Source of the DNA: Corynebacterium kroppenstedtii DSM 44385
GTDB lineage: Bacteria; Actinomycetota; Actinomycetes; Mycobacteriales; Mycobacteriaceae
Direction: 5' to 3'
DNA length: 64,000 nt
Assembly: GCF_000023145.1 (NCBI RefSeq)
Contig: NC_012704.1
Span: forward strand, 310,001-374,000
Shown here: positions 43,789-52,197 of the stretch, piece by piece
Position numbering within the stretch: position 1 is the first letter of the stretch
How the letters are laid out: every line of letters begins with the position of its first letter
Notes under the pieces: generated by a model
Told to the model about the DNA's origin: nothing
The model's input: the letters and a program-made list of their open reading frames with translations, nothing else
The model's database searches: none
Translations under genes and position numbers: made by a program

Positions 43789-46700
43789 TCAGTTGGTCAG
43801 GCCCTTGATGTAACCAAACCGGTGGTTCGTGATCGATACCGCTTGTTCCAGCAGGAATGGCAGAATTTCACGACGCCCATCGGCAAGAACCGGGTGGTCG
43901 ATAACAATCGATCCCGAGTGCGCCGCCGCTTTGTACAGCGCCGGGTCGACGTCGCCGAGGGTGCGCACACGAACGGACTCTGCGTTTTCCACTTCGGCCG
44001 CGTAGGTGGCGTCTTCCACACGACGGATACTGAATCCCATGGCCCCGAGCTCGGTGGCGGTCTCTGCGGTAGCGGAAACGTCCATCGGAGTGCCCGAGAT
44101 TTCCGACGCTAACGTCAGGCGGACAAGGTCACGAATGAGGGTCGGCGACGAGCTGGGCGATCCAACTCGGACGCGCAGCGGTGCCAACAGAGGCCGGTAG
44201 CGGAAGATGTTGGACTCGGCGATGAGTGCGGTGTTGTCGTGCTCAACGCCGAACTCGGTGCTCCAGGCGTAGGCGTCGGATTCAGCCGCGCGACGCAGCC
44301 AGTACAGGTCGGCCGGGGTGAGCGTGTTGTCCAGCTGGCCCTTGATCCGGCGGAGCCGCCGGGCAACGTGGCGCTGAAGCCCCGCACGGGGTAGCTCGTC
44401 GACGTCCCCTTCGGACCAGGTTCCCTGTTGCGCCACGTAGTTCGGGCCGCCAGCTTTGGCGCCCGACCCGAGCGCGGAGGCCTTCCACCCGCCGAAGGAT
44501 TGCCGCTGCACGATGGCCCCGGTAATACCCCTGTTGACGTAGGCATTACCGACCTCGACGTGGTCAATCCACCAGTCGATCTCGTCCGGGTCGAGGGCGT
44601 GCAGACCACCGGTGAGCCCGTAGCCCGTGGAGTTCTGCCATTCGGTAGCTTCCTCCAGGGTGGCGGCGTGCATGATGCCGAGCACTGGCCCGAAGCACTC
44701 GTGTGTGTGGTACCACGATCCGGGCTTGACATTGTCTCGCAACCCCGGGGACCAGAGCGTCCCTTCTTTGTTCAGCTTCCGTGGCTTGACCAGCCATTTC
44801 TCTCCGCTCTCTAGCTGCGTCAACCCTCGCATGAGCTTGTCGGATGGGGGCTCGATGATTCCATTCATGGTGGTGGAAATATCGGTTCCCGGGCCGACTT
44901 TGAGGGTCTCGACGGCGTCGATCAGCTGGTTCATGAATCGCTTTGACTTGCCGACGCTGCCCACCACAATGACCAGCGACGACGCCGAGCACTTCTGCCC
45001 CGCGTGGCCGAAGGCCGACTTGTAGACGTCGGAAACGGCGAGGTCTGGATCGGCAGATGGCGTGACGATGATGGCGTTCTTGCCGGAGGTTTCCGCGTTG
45101 ATCACCATCTGTGGTTTCCAGCTGCGGAAGAGCCGCGCCGTGTCGGAGGCGCCGGTGAGGATGATGGAGTCCACCGCCGGGTGGGAGACGAGGTGTTGGC
45201 CGGCTTCATTCTCGGCAACGTTGACGAGCTGGAGGAGTTCCTCGTCGATGCCAGCTTCACGCAGTATCCCCACCGCAACTTCGGCGATGCGGACGACTTG
45301 TGGTGCAGGTTTGATGACAACGGCCGCGCCGGCAGCGAGGGCGGCGAACACGCCACCCATGGGGATGGCCAGCGGGAAGTTCCACGGCGGGGTGATAAGG
45401 ACTACGGAGTACGGGGTGAACCGTGATCCCTTGACGCCGTCGAGCGCGCGGGCGGATTCCGCGTAGTAGCGGGCGAAGTCGATGGCCTCGGAGATCTCGG
45501 GGTCGGATTCCGCCACGGTCTTGTTCGCCTCGTGCGTCATGGCGGCCAGTAGTTCCCCGCGGTGCGCGGCCAGCGCGTTAGCGGCGGCGTCGAGTACCTC
45601 GGCGCGGTCGTGTCCGCTGGTGTTGCCCCACGCGGAGGACCGTGATCGTGCGCGGGCCACGATGGCATCGATATCCGACTTCTCCGTGATCAGCGGGCTG
45701 GTGACGGGGCCCGGGTCGTGGTCCAGCCACCGCAGGGCCCACTCGCGGTTGGCGGGCAGCGATGGGTCGGTGTCCGGCTCGTTGACGAAGTGGCCGGGGA
45801 CGGACTCGACTCGCTTGGACACGTCAGCAGCGGATCGTTCTTGCCGACGGTCCTGCTGGCGCCGTGGTCCTGCGAACGTGGTCCAGCGGTCGTTGACGGC
45901 GTTGAGGTAGCGCTTTTCTTGCTCCTGCATGGGCGTCATGTCGTCATCGCCGGCGACATCGGGCGCGAACAGCGCGTACAGGAAGTTTTGGTGCGCGCCG
46001 TTTTCTTCGAGCCGTCGGACCAGGTAGGACACGGCAACGTCGAAGTCTTCCGCGTGCACAACGGGGGTGTACAGGATGACCGTTCCCGTGATCTGACGCA
46101 CGGCCCTGGCCTGGGCGGGCGCCATACCTTGGAGCATTTCGATATCGAGCTGGTCCTCGACGCCGCGCTGCACAGAGAGTTCGTGCGCGGTGGCCACCGT
46201 GTAGAGGTTGTGAGAGGCCGCACCGATCCGAATGGCGTTGGCGTGCTCAGGCTGCAGCGCCACATCCAGGAGCCGCAGGTAGTTGGCGTCTACTTCAGCC
46301 TTCGTGAGGTACGGGGTCTGCTTCCAGTCGTGAATTTCGGAGTCCACGCGCTCCATGGACAGGTTCGCGCCCTTCACAATGCGCACCTTGATGGGCGCAC
46401 CGCCCTTGTTGACGCGCTCGTGCGCGAAGTCAATGAGTTCGTGCAGGGCATCCAGGGTGTCGGGGAGGTAGGCCTGAAGCACGATACCGGCTTCCAGGTC
46501 CATGAACTCGTCTTCACTCATGAGCTCCTTGAAGAGCTTGATGGTGAGGTCGAGGTCTTTGTATTCCTCCATATCCATATTGATGAACGGATGCGGTGTG
46601 CGTTTGACCGCTTCCCGGTACAGAGGACGGAGGCGTTCCTTGAGCCGCCGCGTGTTGCCTTCGATATCCCACGGGTTGAGCTGCGAGCACACCGACGATG

Positions 46701-47391
46701 CCTTGATGGACACGTAGTCCACCTTGGGGTTGCGGAGCAGCTCGATGGTCCGGTCTAGCCGACGTGTTGCCTCGCGCTCGCCGAGGACAGCCTCGCCGAG
46801 GAGGTTGATGTTGAGCCGGAATCCGTTGGCGTGCGCGTCGTCAAGCAGTTTGTCAAGCGCCTTGCCATTGGCGTCGAGCACCAGGTGTCCCACCATTTTC
46901 CGCAGGTAGCCGCGGGCGATGGGCATCACGATGCTGGGCAGCACTTGTCCGGCCAGCGCTCCGAGGGAGACGAGTGCCGTATTCAGCGGCCCGAGGAAGT
47001 CGGGGAGGGATTCTTTCCGTCCAAACGGGCTGCCCAGGGAGGCAAATTCCTTCGCGGCGACGGCGTTGTCTTCTGGGCGCGCGACTCGGTCGACGAAGCC
47101 CATGGTGAAGTCGATGCCCTGTGGATCGTGAACGAGGGCCGCGAGTTGTTCAGTGGACGACGATTCCTTCCGCGTCTGTTCCCCGTTCGTCGCCTCGAGC
47201 CATTCGTGTGCGCGGGCGATGGCGCGGTCGGTGATGTTGTCGAGGTCGTGGGAGTTGGGCGGGGGCTTGAGGAAGTCGGGGTTGTCGACGTTGCTGGCGG
47301 TTGTGGTGGTGGCGGAGATTTCGTCACCGGTGGCGTTCAGCTTCTTATCTTTCTTGTTTTTCTTACCGCTTTTGTTGTGTTTGCTGCTCAT
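43789..47391 (-). CDS. putA: Bifunctional proline dehydrogenase / L-glutamate gamma-semialdehyde dehydrogenase
   Basis: It oxidises proline to pyrroline-5-carboxylate and then to glutamate. A Lys-rich, probably disordered N-terminus replaces the DNA-binding ribbon-helix-helix of enterobacterial PutA, so it should not self-regulate. The PRODH barrel spans about 100-480 (VDYVSIKASSVCSQLNPWD, RIVKGANLSMERVDSEIHDW, RIGAASHNLYTVATA). The aldehyde dehydrogenase domain spans about 560-1060, with catalytic Cys800 in GHAGQKCSASSLV and NAETSGKNAI nearby. The final ~140 residues form a further domain. Length 1200. AGGGAG precedes the ATG, and palindromic repeats lie upstream. Confidence 0.96.
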   Translation of the reverse strand: MSSKHNKSGKKNKKDKKLNATGDEISATTTTASNVDNPDFLKPPPNSHDLDNITDRAIARAHEWLEATNGEQTRKESSSTEQLAALVHDPQGIDFTMGFVDRVARPEDNAVAAKEFASLGSPFGRKESLPDFLGPLNTALVSLGALAGQVLPSIVMPIARGYLRKMVGHLVLDANGKALDKLLDDAHANGFRLNINLLGEAVLGEREATRRLDRTIELLRNPKVDYVSIKASSVCSQLNPWDIEGNTRRLKERLRPLYREAVKRTPHPFINMDMEEYKDLDLTIKLFKELMSEDEFMDLEAGIVLQAYLPDTLDALHELIDFAHERVNKGGAPIKVRIVKGANLSMERVDSEIHDWKQTPYLTKAEVDANYLRLLDVALQPEHANAIRIGAASHNLYTVATAHELSVQRGVEDQLDIEMLQGMAPAQARAVRQITGTVILYTPVVHAEDFDVAVSYLVRRLEENGAHQNFLYALFAPDVAGDDDMTPMQEQEKRYLNAVNDRWTTFAGPRRQQDRRQERSAADVSKRVESVPGHFVNEPDTDPSLPANREWALRWLDHDPGPVTSPLITEKSDIDAIVARARSRSSAWGNTSGHDRAEVLDAAANALAAHRGELLAAMTHEANKTVAESDPEISEAIDFARYYAESARALDGVKGSRFTPYSVVLITPPWNFPLAIPMGGVFAALAAGAAVVIKPAPQVVRIAEVAVGILREAGIDEELLQLVNVAENEAGQHLVSHPAVDSIILTGASDTARLFRSWKPQMVINAETSGKNAIIVTPSADPDLAVSDVYKSAFGHAGQKCSASSLVIVVGSVGKSKRFMNQLIDAVETLKVGPGTDISTTMNGIIEPPSDKLMRGLTQLESGEKWLVKPRKLNKEGTLWSPGLRDNVKPGSWYHTHECFGPVLGIMHAATLEEATEWQNSTGYGLTGGLHALDPDEIDWWIDHVEVGNAYVNRGITGAIVQRQSFGGWKASALGSGAKAGGPNYVAQQGTWSEGDVDELPRAGLQRHVARRLRRIKGQLDNTLTPADLYWLRRAAESDAYAWSTEFGVEHDNTALIAESNIFRYRPLLAPLRVRVGSPSSSPTLIRDLVRLTLASEISGTPMDVSATAETATELGAMGFSIRRVEDATYAAEVENAESVRVRTLGDVDPALYKAAAHSGSIVIDHPVLADGRREILPFLLEQAVSITNHRFGYIKGLTN

Positions 47392-47442
47392 GGGGTGCTC
47401 CCTTGTGGAGTGTGGGTGGTTGGTGTGCGTCCTGGCTCAGTG

Positions 47443-47490
47443 TGTGGCCGAAAGCCACAATTGCGCTGGTCAGTATGTGTGAAAACCACA
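47443..47490. promoter_or_regulatory. Two related half-palindromes upstream of putA
   Basis: TGTGG-N7-CCACA (47443-47459) is a perfect 5+5 palindrome. A related copy with CCACA at 47486-47490 lies 31 bases away, and both are followed by an ATTGCGCTG-like word. The pair is 50-100 bases upstream of the putA start on its promoter side, a plausible site for a proline-responsive regulator. Confidence 0.35.
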
Positions 47491-47519
47491 TTATTGCGCT
47501 GCTGCACCTCCTGCAATGA

Positions 47520-49112
47520 TCACCCCTGAGATGTGTGGGCATCGGCCGGCACCCCGTCGGTAATGACCTGTGCAAGCGCCGCCGAGTAGTCCCTGTACCG
47601 GTGGTTTTTCATCAGCTCACCGAACCTCAGCCCAGGAATAACGAGTCCTCCCAGGTCGCGAATTTTCTGGTCACTGGGGGGAGTAGCCGCCAGACCGTTG
47701 GGGGTGAGCCACGCATCGGCACCCCAGCGTGCGTAGGACGGGTCTGGGCCGTGCGCACCGACGTCTGGTCCGGCTGCGAACATGATGGGATCAGCATCAT
47801 TCCTACCGACGACGATCTCCGCGTGCCTGTCCAGCGCGTGTGGCGCTAATTCGTGCGCATGATTCGCGCCGGTTCCGGGGGAGCCGACGATGACGACGGT
47901 GTCGGCTTCGAGTGGCGGTGTTGTGTCTGACGGCGTTGCGTCTGAAGATGTCGCGTCCGAGGACCGTGCAGCATGCCCGACGACGACGCTGCCGTAGCTG
48001 TGGCCGGTGACGGTGAGTTGGGCGGAGGGGTTGCGTGTGCGGAGCGATTGTTGGAATGAACGCAGGTTTTGTGCTCCGCGGATGGCGTTATCTGTGCTGG
48101 CTGCAGCGGGTAGCGATTTGGGCGCGGGGTAGGCCGACCATGCGATGACGCTGGCTTTGTTGCCGCTGGCTTGCCTGATCTCACGTGCCCAGTCTGTGTG
48201 CCCGTGAATACGTCCGGGTTCACTGGAGCCGACTCCGCCGACGAGGGTGGCGACGGCGGGACTTGTGGTGGGATCTCCCAGCGCGATGGCTACTCCGTCA
48301 TGGTCGAGGTGGACGAGGTAAGCGTCGTCGTTGTCGGCGAGTGTCTTCAGTATTCCCTCCAAATACTGCTTTTCTTTGTCGTCGTGCGCGGTAGAAAGCC
48401 AGGTGTCGAGGCGCTCCCGGAGGATATAGTCGGTGTCTTCAACGGTGCGTCCGTCGAGCCAAGGTTGTGAGTTGTCACGTTGGGGATCCGGGGCGGGCAC
48501 GGTAGTGGGGAGGAAGGCGTCGGTGATCCCGGCGTCGGCAAGGACATGGGCGAGTGCTTTGAAGTTGGGGCTATTCCATACGTCGACCAGGAGGTGCGCG
48601 AGCACACCGTCGATAGTGTCCAGGAACTTGAGTAGGAGGGCGAGGTCGGCTTTGTGGGCCGTTTCGATGATGTACAGGCCGGCGCTGATGAATGGGTCGG
48701 CGGTGGCGTCGCGTTGAGCTTGGAGCTCTTTGATGGTGTGCTCGAGGGATTGCGCGTGGCAGAGGGGGCCGCAAAGTGCCGACGAGTGCGCGCGCAATAA
48801 GCCGACGGACTGTGTGATGTGGTCGGTGACCGCGCGCGTATCCGCATTAATCGATTTTAGCGATGCATTGGCGGCGTCGCCGTTGATTCCGCCGATGATG
48901 GTGGCGGGGATGGGGCTATCTGAAATGCGGGTGGTCAGGGGTCTGATGAGTCCGGCCATTGAGGCGGCGACGGCATTGAGCTCGTCGGGGCTCCACTGAG
49001 GGACATGTGTGAGCGGTCCTCCTCCGAGCAGTCCGTGTGCCAGCGGTCCTCGCATTACCGACGCTTGAGCTGCCGAGGTTTTGTTCACCGTCGAGGTTGC
49101 ATTAAGTGCCAT
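47520..49112 (-). CDS. DUF1023-type alpha/beta hydrolase
   Basis: The C-terminal half (about 290-530) is an alpha/beta hydrolase. The nucleophile elbow G-H-S-Y-G-S sits in TVTGHSYGSVVVGHA, a Trp-Ser-Ala-Tyr-Pro strand (VIAWSAYPAP) lies before it, and DTVVIVGSPGTG follows. The DUF1023 family looks like this and is often linked with ESX/type VII genes in actinobacteria. The N-terminal ~280 residues are mostly helical, with a WxP(D/E)EL phrase resembling WXG100-type leaders. The start codon is 11 bases after the small helical gene upstream, so they form an operon. Substrate unknown. No signal peptide is seen; export by a type VII system would be an inference. Confidence 0.8.
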   Translation of the reverse strand: MALNATSTVNKTSAAQASVMRGPLAHGLLGGGPLTHVPQWSPDELNAVAASMAGLIRPLTTRISDSPIPATIIGGINGDAANASLKSINADTRAVTDHITQSVGLLRAHSSALCGPLCHAQSLEHTIKELQAQRDATADPFISAGLYIIETAHKADLALLLKFLDTIDGVLAHLLVDVWNSPNFKALAHVLADAGITDAFLPTTVPAPDPQRDNSQPWLDGRTVEDTDYILRERLDTWLSTAHDDKEKQYLEGILKTLADNDDAYLVHLDHDGVAIALGDPTTSPAVATLVGGVGSSEPGRIHGHTDWAREIRQASGNKASVIAWSAYPAPKSLPAAASTDNAIRGAQNLRSFQQSLRTRNPSAQLTVTGHSYGSVVVGHAARSSDATSSDATPSDTTPPLEADTVVIVGSPGTGANHAHELAPHALDRHAEIVVGRNDADPIMFAAGPDVGAHGPDPSYARWGADAWLTPNGLAATPPSDQKIRDLGGLVIPGLRFGELMKNHRYRDYSAALAQVITDGVPADAHTSQG

Positions 49113-49123
49113 GAGCTGCGCCT

Positions 49124-49462
49124 TTAGCCGAGTTTGTCCGCACGCGTGGCAGTGTCACCTGCATGCATCGGGGATAGTTCGCTCAAGTGCGTTGACGAGG
49201 CGTCGTCCGCGGCGCAGACACGACGTCGTAATGAATCGACGGATTCCGCGAACCGCGTATGCCGTGCGCTCAGTTCGTGGGCCTGGGTATAGGCGGCGTC
49301 GGCCATAGCGAGCAAAGCGGCATGGGTTCGCGATAAGTGGAAGCTGGGCGCTTGTTCATGCGCGGCGTCGCATACGGCGCCGACGTGCTCGGCGTGTTCC
49401 GCATGGTCGTGGTGGTCGTGCATCAGGGTGCGCAGCGCGGACGGAGTGATCGTGAGAGTCAT
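49124..49462 (-). CDS. Small helical protein, possible ESX-type partner
   Basis: This ~112-residue, almost wholly helical protein (MTLTITPSALRTLMHDHHDHAEHAEHVG... ADAAYTQAHELSARHTRFAESVDSLRRRV) is directly upstream of the DUF1023 hydrolase and probably cotranscribed. Size and helix pattern resemble EspC/WXG100-like proteins that pair with DUF1023 genes, though no W-x-G turn is present. I prefer ATG 49462 to a start three codons further out. There is a His/Asp-rich stretch near residues 15-26. Function unknown. Confidence 0.6.
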   Translation of the reverse strand: MTLTITPSALRTLMHDHHDHAEHAEHVGAVCDAAHEQAPSFHLSRTHAALLAMADAAYTQAHELSARHTRFAESVDSLRRRVCAADDASSTHLSELSPMHAGDTATRADKLG

Positions 49463-49526
49463 GCGCCACATCGTGCCAAGAACATGCCCGTGGTGCGCGT
49501 CGTCAATAGTCGTAAATCGCGTTTTC

Positions 49527-49553
49527 TGTGGATAACTCCGCGCCTGTGGATAA
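49527..49553. other. Two perfect DnaA boxes
   Basis: TGTGGATAA (the complement of TTATCCACA) occurs at 49527-49535 and again at 49545-49553, in the same orientation and 18 bases apart. They are in the intergenic space between the small helical gene and the TSUP gene. Two perfect 9-base matches this close are very unlikely by chance. No dnaA, dnaN or AT-rich unwinding element is nearby. Confidence 0.7.
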
Positions 49554-49643
49554 CTGGGGGTCGGCGGCCAAAATAACCCCTAACGTGTCACATCCTGCCG
49601 TTAAACTGCCACGGGGGGACCTCTATGCCGTGACAGCAAGCCC

Positions 49644-50414
49644 CTATGCCGTCACCCCAAATTGATCGAGCGCCAACTTCCCGGCCATCAACACCACCAC
49701 GACAAGCAAAACAATACGGACGAATCCAGCACCTTTACTGAGGACCATTCGCGCCCCGATCTGCGCGCCCACAATGTTGGTGACGGCCAGCCCGAAGCCC
49801 AGCAACCACCAGATATCCCCATTGATCGCAAACACAACCAGCGCGCCTAAGTTCGTGAAGGTATTGAGGATTTTGGCCCACGCGGCACTGTTCAAAAAGT
49901 CCTCCCCCAGCAGCGACGTGACCGTGAGGATCAGAAACAAACCGGTGCCGGGGCCGAACGCGCCGTCGTAAATCCCGAGCCCCGTGATCAGCAACAATGC
50001 CGCAATCCATCGCTCATGCGTGACGGTCCGTCGGACTGTGACCTGCCCAAATGACGGCCGGAGCAGCACGAACGCCCCGACCGCGATAAGGAGCACGATA
50101 ACGATCGGCCGCATAATGTCCTTATCAACGGACGACGCGATAACCGCCCCGAGCGCCGACCCACCAAACGCCAAAGGCGCGTAACGGAAAGCGGTCCGCG
50201 CGGCCGGGACGCGCCGGGCCATGGTGATCGCGGAGCTGCCGGTACCGCAGATAGCAGCGACTTTGTTTACGCCGAGCGCCTGCGAATACGTAAAGCTGGG
50301 GTTCAGGATCATGATGAGCGGGAGGAGGATGAGCCCGCCGCCTCCGACGACGGCGTCGACCCATCCGGCGAAGAGTGAGGTGGTCAGCATGAGGGCGATC
50401 ACGGTGGGGGACAT
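49644..50414 (-). CDS. TSUP family membrane transporter (TauE/SafE type)
   Basis: It has about eight hydrophobic segments in 256 residues. The N-terminal MLTTSLFAGWVDAVVGGGGLILLPLIMI and QALGVNKVAAICGTGSSAITM, plus the mid-protein GIYDGAFGPGTGLFLILTVTSLLG repeat, are the duplicated signature of the TauE/SafE/TSUP family, putative exporters of sulphite or organosulphonates. The substrate is not defined by sequence. It is divergent from the nitrilase-family gene with ~70 bases between starts. Confidence 0.9.
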   Translation of the reverse strand: MSPTVIALMLTTSLFAGWVDAVVGGGGLILLPLIMILNPSFTYSQALGVNKVAAICGTGSSAITMARRVPAARTAFRYAPLAFGGSALGAVIASSVDKDIMRPIVIVLLIAVGAFVLLRPSFGQVTVRRTVTHERWIAALLLITGLGIYDGAFGPGTGLFLILTVTSLLGEDFLNSAAWAKILNTFTNLGALVVFAINGDIWWLLGFGLAVTNIVGAQIGARMVLSKGAGFVRIVLLVVVVLMAGKLALDQFGVTA

Positions 50415-50485
50415 GCGAAAATCGTATCGCTTCCCTTACTGGTTCTCACTGATAGCTACTGCTATTCACTGATAGTCTGTGGCGT

Positions 50486-51316
50486 ATGCGCATTTCACTG
50501 GCCCAGATTTGTTCCGTCCCCGATGTTTCTAGGAATACGGATGCTGTGTGTGAGTTGATCATGCGCGCGTCGTCGGAGAACTCTGACCTCATCGTGTTCC
50601 CGGAGGCCTCGATGTACCCGTTCGGTCAGGGGCGGTTGGACACGATCGCGGAGCCGCTGGATGGTCGGTTTGCGACGACTGTCCGCGAGACTGCCGAGGC
50701 TGCCGGCATTGTTGCCGTGGTGGGTATGTTCGCGCCGGCCGATTCTGTCGAGACGGAGAAAGGCACGCGCCATCGGGTGGACAACGTTGCGTTGGCGGTT
50801 GGCCGCGATGGTGCCGACGGTGATCGCGTCGACGCGGCGTACCGCAAGATCCATTGCTATGACGCGTTCGGGTACCGCGAGTCGGACACGGTTCGCCCAG
50901 GTAATGAGCTGGAATATTTCCAGTGCGCGGGTATGACTGTCGGACTGTCGACGTGTTACGACATTCGCTTCCCGCAGCAGTTTAAGGATCTGGCACGGGG
51001 TGGTGCGCAGGTTATTGTTGTGCCGACGTCGTGGTCGGATGGCCCGGGCAAGCGCGACCAGTGGCGGACATTGACCGCTGCACGAGCGTTGGATTCGACG
51101 ACGTGGATCGCGGCTGCGGGGCAGGCTCGCCCGGGCGGATATGACAAGGTTGGCCAGTCCGACGGTCCGACCGGGATTGGCCACAGTGTTGTGGTCGGTC
51201 CCGACGGAACGAGGGTCGCGGAATTGGGCTACACCTGCGGATATGTCACCGCGACTATTGATACTGATCGGCTGAACTCCGTGCGACAGAGTATCCCGGT
51301 GCTTGGCGACGATTAG
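50486..51316 (+). CDS. Carbon-nitrogen hydrolase (nitrilase superfamily amidase)
   Basis: The catalytic triad is complete: Glu40 in LIVFPEASMYPF, Lys121 in YRKIHCYDAFG and Cys157 in GLSTCYDIRFPQQF. Length 276 fits the Nit1/omega-amidase branch of the superfamily, which hydrolyses omega-amides or repairs metabolites such as deaminated glutathione. There is no signal peptide, so it acts in the cytoplasm. It is the last gene before the low-GC stretch at 51.3 kb. Exact substrate is not predictable. Confidence 0.9.
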   Translation: MRISLAQICSVPDVSRNTDAVCELIMRASSENSDLIVFPEASMYPFGQGRLDTIAEPLDGRFATTVRETAEAAGIVAVVGMFAPADSVETEKGTRHRVDNVALAVGRDGADGDRVDAAYRKIHCYDAFGYRESDTVRPGNELEYFQCAGMTVGLSTCYDIRFPQQFKDLARGGAQVIVVPTSWSDGPGKRDQWRTLTAARALDSTTWIAAAGQARPGGYDKVGQSDGPTGIGHSVVVGPDGTRVAELGYTCGYVTATIDTDRLNSVRQSIPVLGDD

Positions 51317-51509
51317 TGCCGACGGTGGAGTCAGTGAATCCCGAGGATGGTTTTATTCCTCTATATGATTCGACGGCTGCCCTGGTTTAGATGAGGTTGG
51401 TGAGGGAGCGTACGAAGTTGTATCGATTCATCCCACGCTGCTGTATTTCGCCCCTTGCTTGTTTTGAGGCGCGCTTATAGGGCTGTAGTGTCCAGTTTTT
51501 CATCCGTCA

Positions 51510-51523
51510 GTAACTGAAGTTAC
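51510..51523. repeat. Palindrome GTAACT-GA-AGTTAC
   Basis: Perfect 6-base arms around two bases, a typical dimeric-repressor operator geometry. Confidence 0.5.
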
Positions 51524-51549
51524 GCACCCTACTCGGTTTTGAGGGTAGA

Positions 51550-51621
51550 GACACCTTAAGTGTCGTCACAGTTAGAAAATTTGCTAACTTAAGTAAAAGC
51601 TTTAAGAAAAACTTTTACTTA
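51550..51621. repeat. Three consecutive inverted repeats
   Basis: GACAC-N5-GTGTC (51550-51564), AGTTAG-N8-CTAACT (51570-51589) and TAAGTAAAAG-N12-CTTTTACTTA (51590-51621, perfect 10 bp) follow each other with almost no spacing. They could be hairpins in a leader RNA or a set of operators. Confidence 0.65.
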
Positions 51622-51867
51622 CTGGTAAATGTTATAGGTAAGGGTTAAAGTTATCAGCTTTGCTGAAAGTGGGGTTAACCTGGCCAAACGAAGAGGTAGC
51701 GTTGTAATAAGTTAGCCCCAGGTGGGGGTGAAATCTACATCAAATAAGGGTTATCTTTCTTAGGGTATGGACATCTGTTTAATGGAGCTTATATCCTAAA
51801 TTTGAGTTGCTTACGAAATGAATTTTGTAAGAGCTCTGACCGAATTTTGACTTTGATTGGATTTGCG

Positions 51868-52191
51868 ATGAAGAAGAAAAGCGTACTAATTGCTGCCGCA
51901 ATGGGGATTATGGCGTCATTTTTTCCGGTAGGGGTAGCCTCCGCCGCTCTTGACATCCCGCAAGGAACCGCGGACTGCGGAGACATTAATTTGGATGGTT
52001 CGAAGGCAAATGCCGAATGTAAGAATCTAACAGATCACAGTGTAACGGCGGAACTTTGGGTTAATTGTAAACCTGCTTCTCCGGATCAGCATACAACTCA
52101 AGAGTTGCAGCCAGGTGAATCCTCAAGGTTGCAAGTAGATTGCCCAGCTCCATGGGATCATGCCTCTGGCGGAGCGGCATCCGTACACTAA
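51868..52191 (+). CDS. Small secreted four-cysteine protein, unknown
   Basis: ATG 51868 opens a classical Sec signal peptide: MKKKS, a hydrophobic core (VLIAAAMGIMASFFPVGV) and an A-S-A cleavage site near residue 26. The mature part is ~80 residues with four Cys (TADCGD, AECKN, WVNCKP, VDCPAPW), which should form two disulphides outside the cell. The strand pattern suggests a small beta-sandwich. It is not a lactococcin-972 type sequence, and there is no double-Gly leader or lanthionine-type core. The ABC ATPase starts 6 bases after the stop, so it is the first gene of an ABC-transporter operon. No Shine-Dalgarno is obvious. Confidence 0.75.
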   Translation: MKKKSVLIAAAMGIMASFFPVGVASAALDIPQGTADCGDINLDGSKANAECKNLTDHSVTAELWVNCKPASPDQHTTQELQPGESSRLQVDCPAPWDHASGGAASVH

Positions 52192-52197
52192 GATACT

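Larger units (their letters stand above)
51317..51867 (+). other. Low-GC non-coding region upstream of the secreted protein gene
   Basis: No convincing gene is seen in 550 bases. AT content is clearly higher than in the flanking genes. It contains four clean inverted repeats (listed below), and a looser pairing of GGGGTTAAC (~51672) with GTTAGCCCC (~51713). -10-like TATCCT near 51792 could start a short leader; a start further up would give a long structured leader. Confidence 0.5.

Noticed and set aside
45718..46758. 346-codon open frame opposite putA
   Set aside because: Shadow of putA; no recognisable protein features.
51868..52191. Lactococcin-972 or lantibiotic-type bacteriocin
   Set aside because: No matching core sequence, double-Gly leader or modification enzymes; only a generic Sec-secreted Cys-rich protein is supported.
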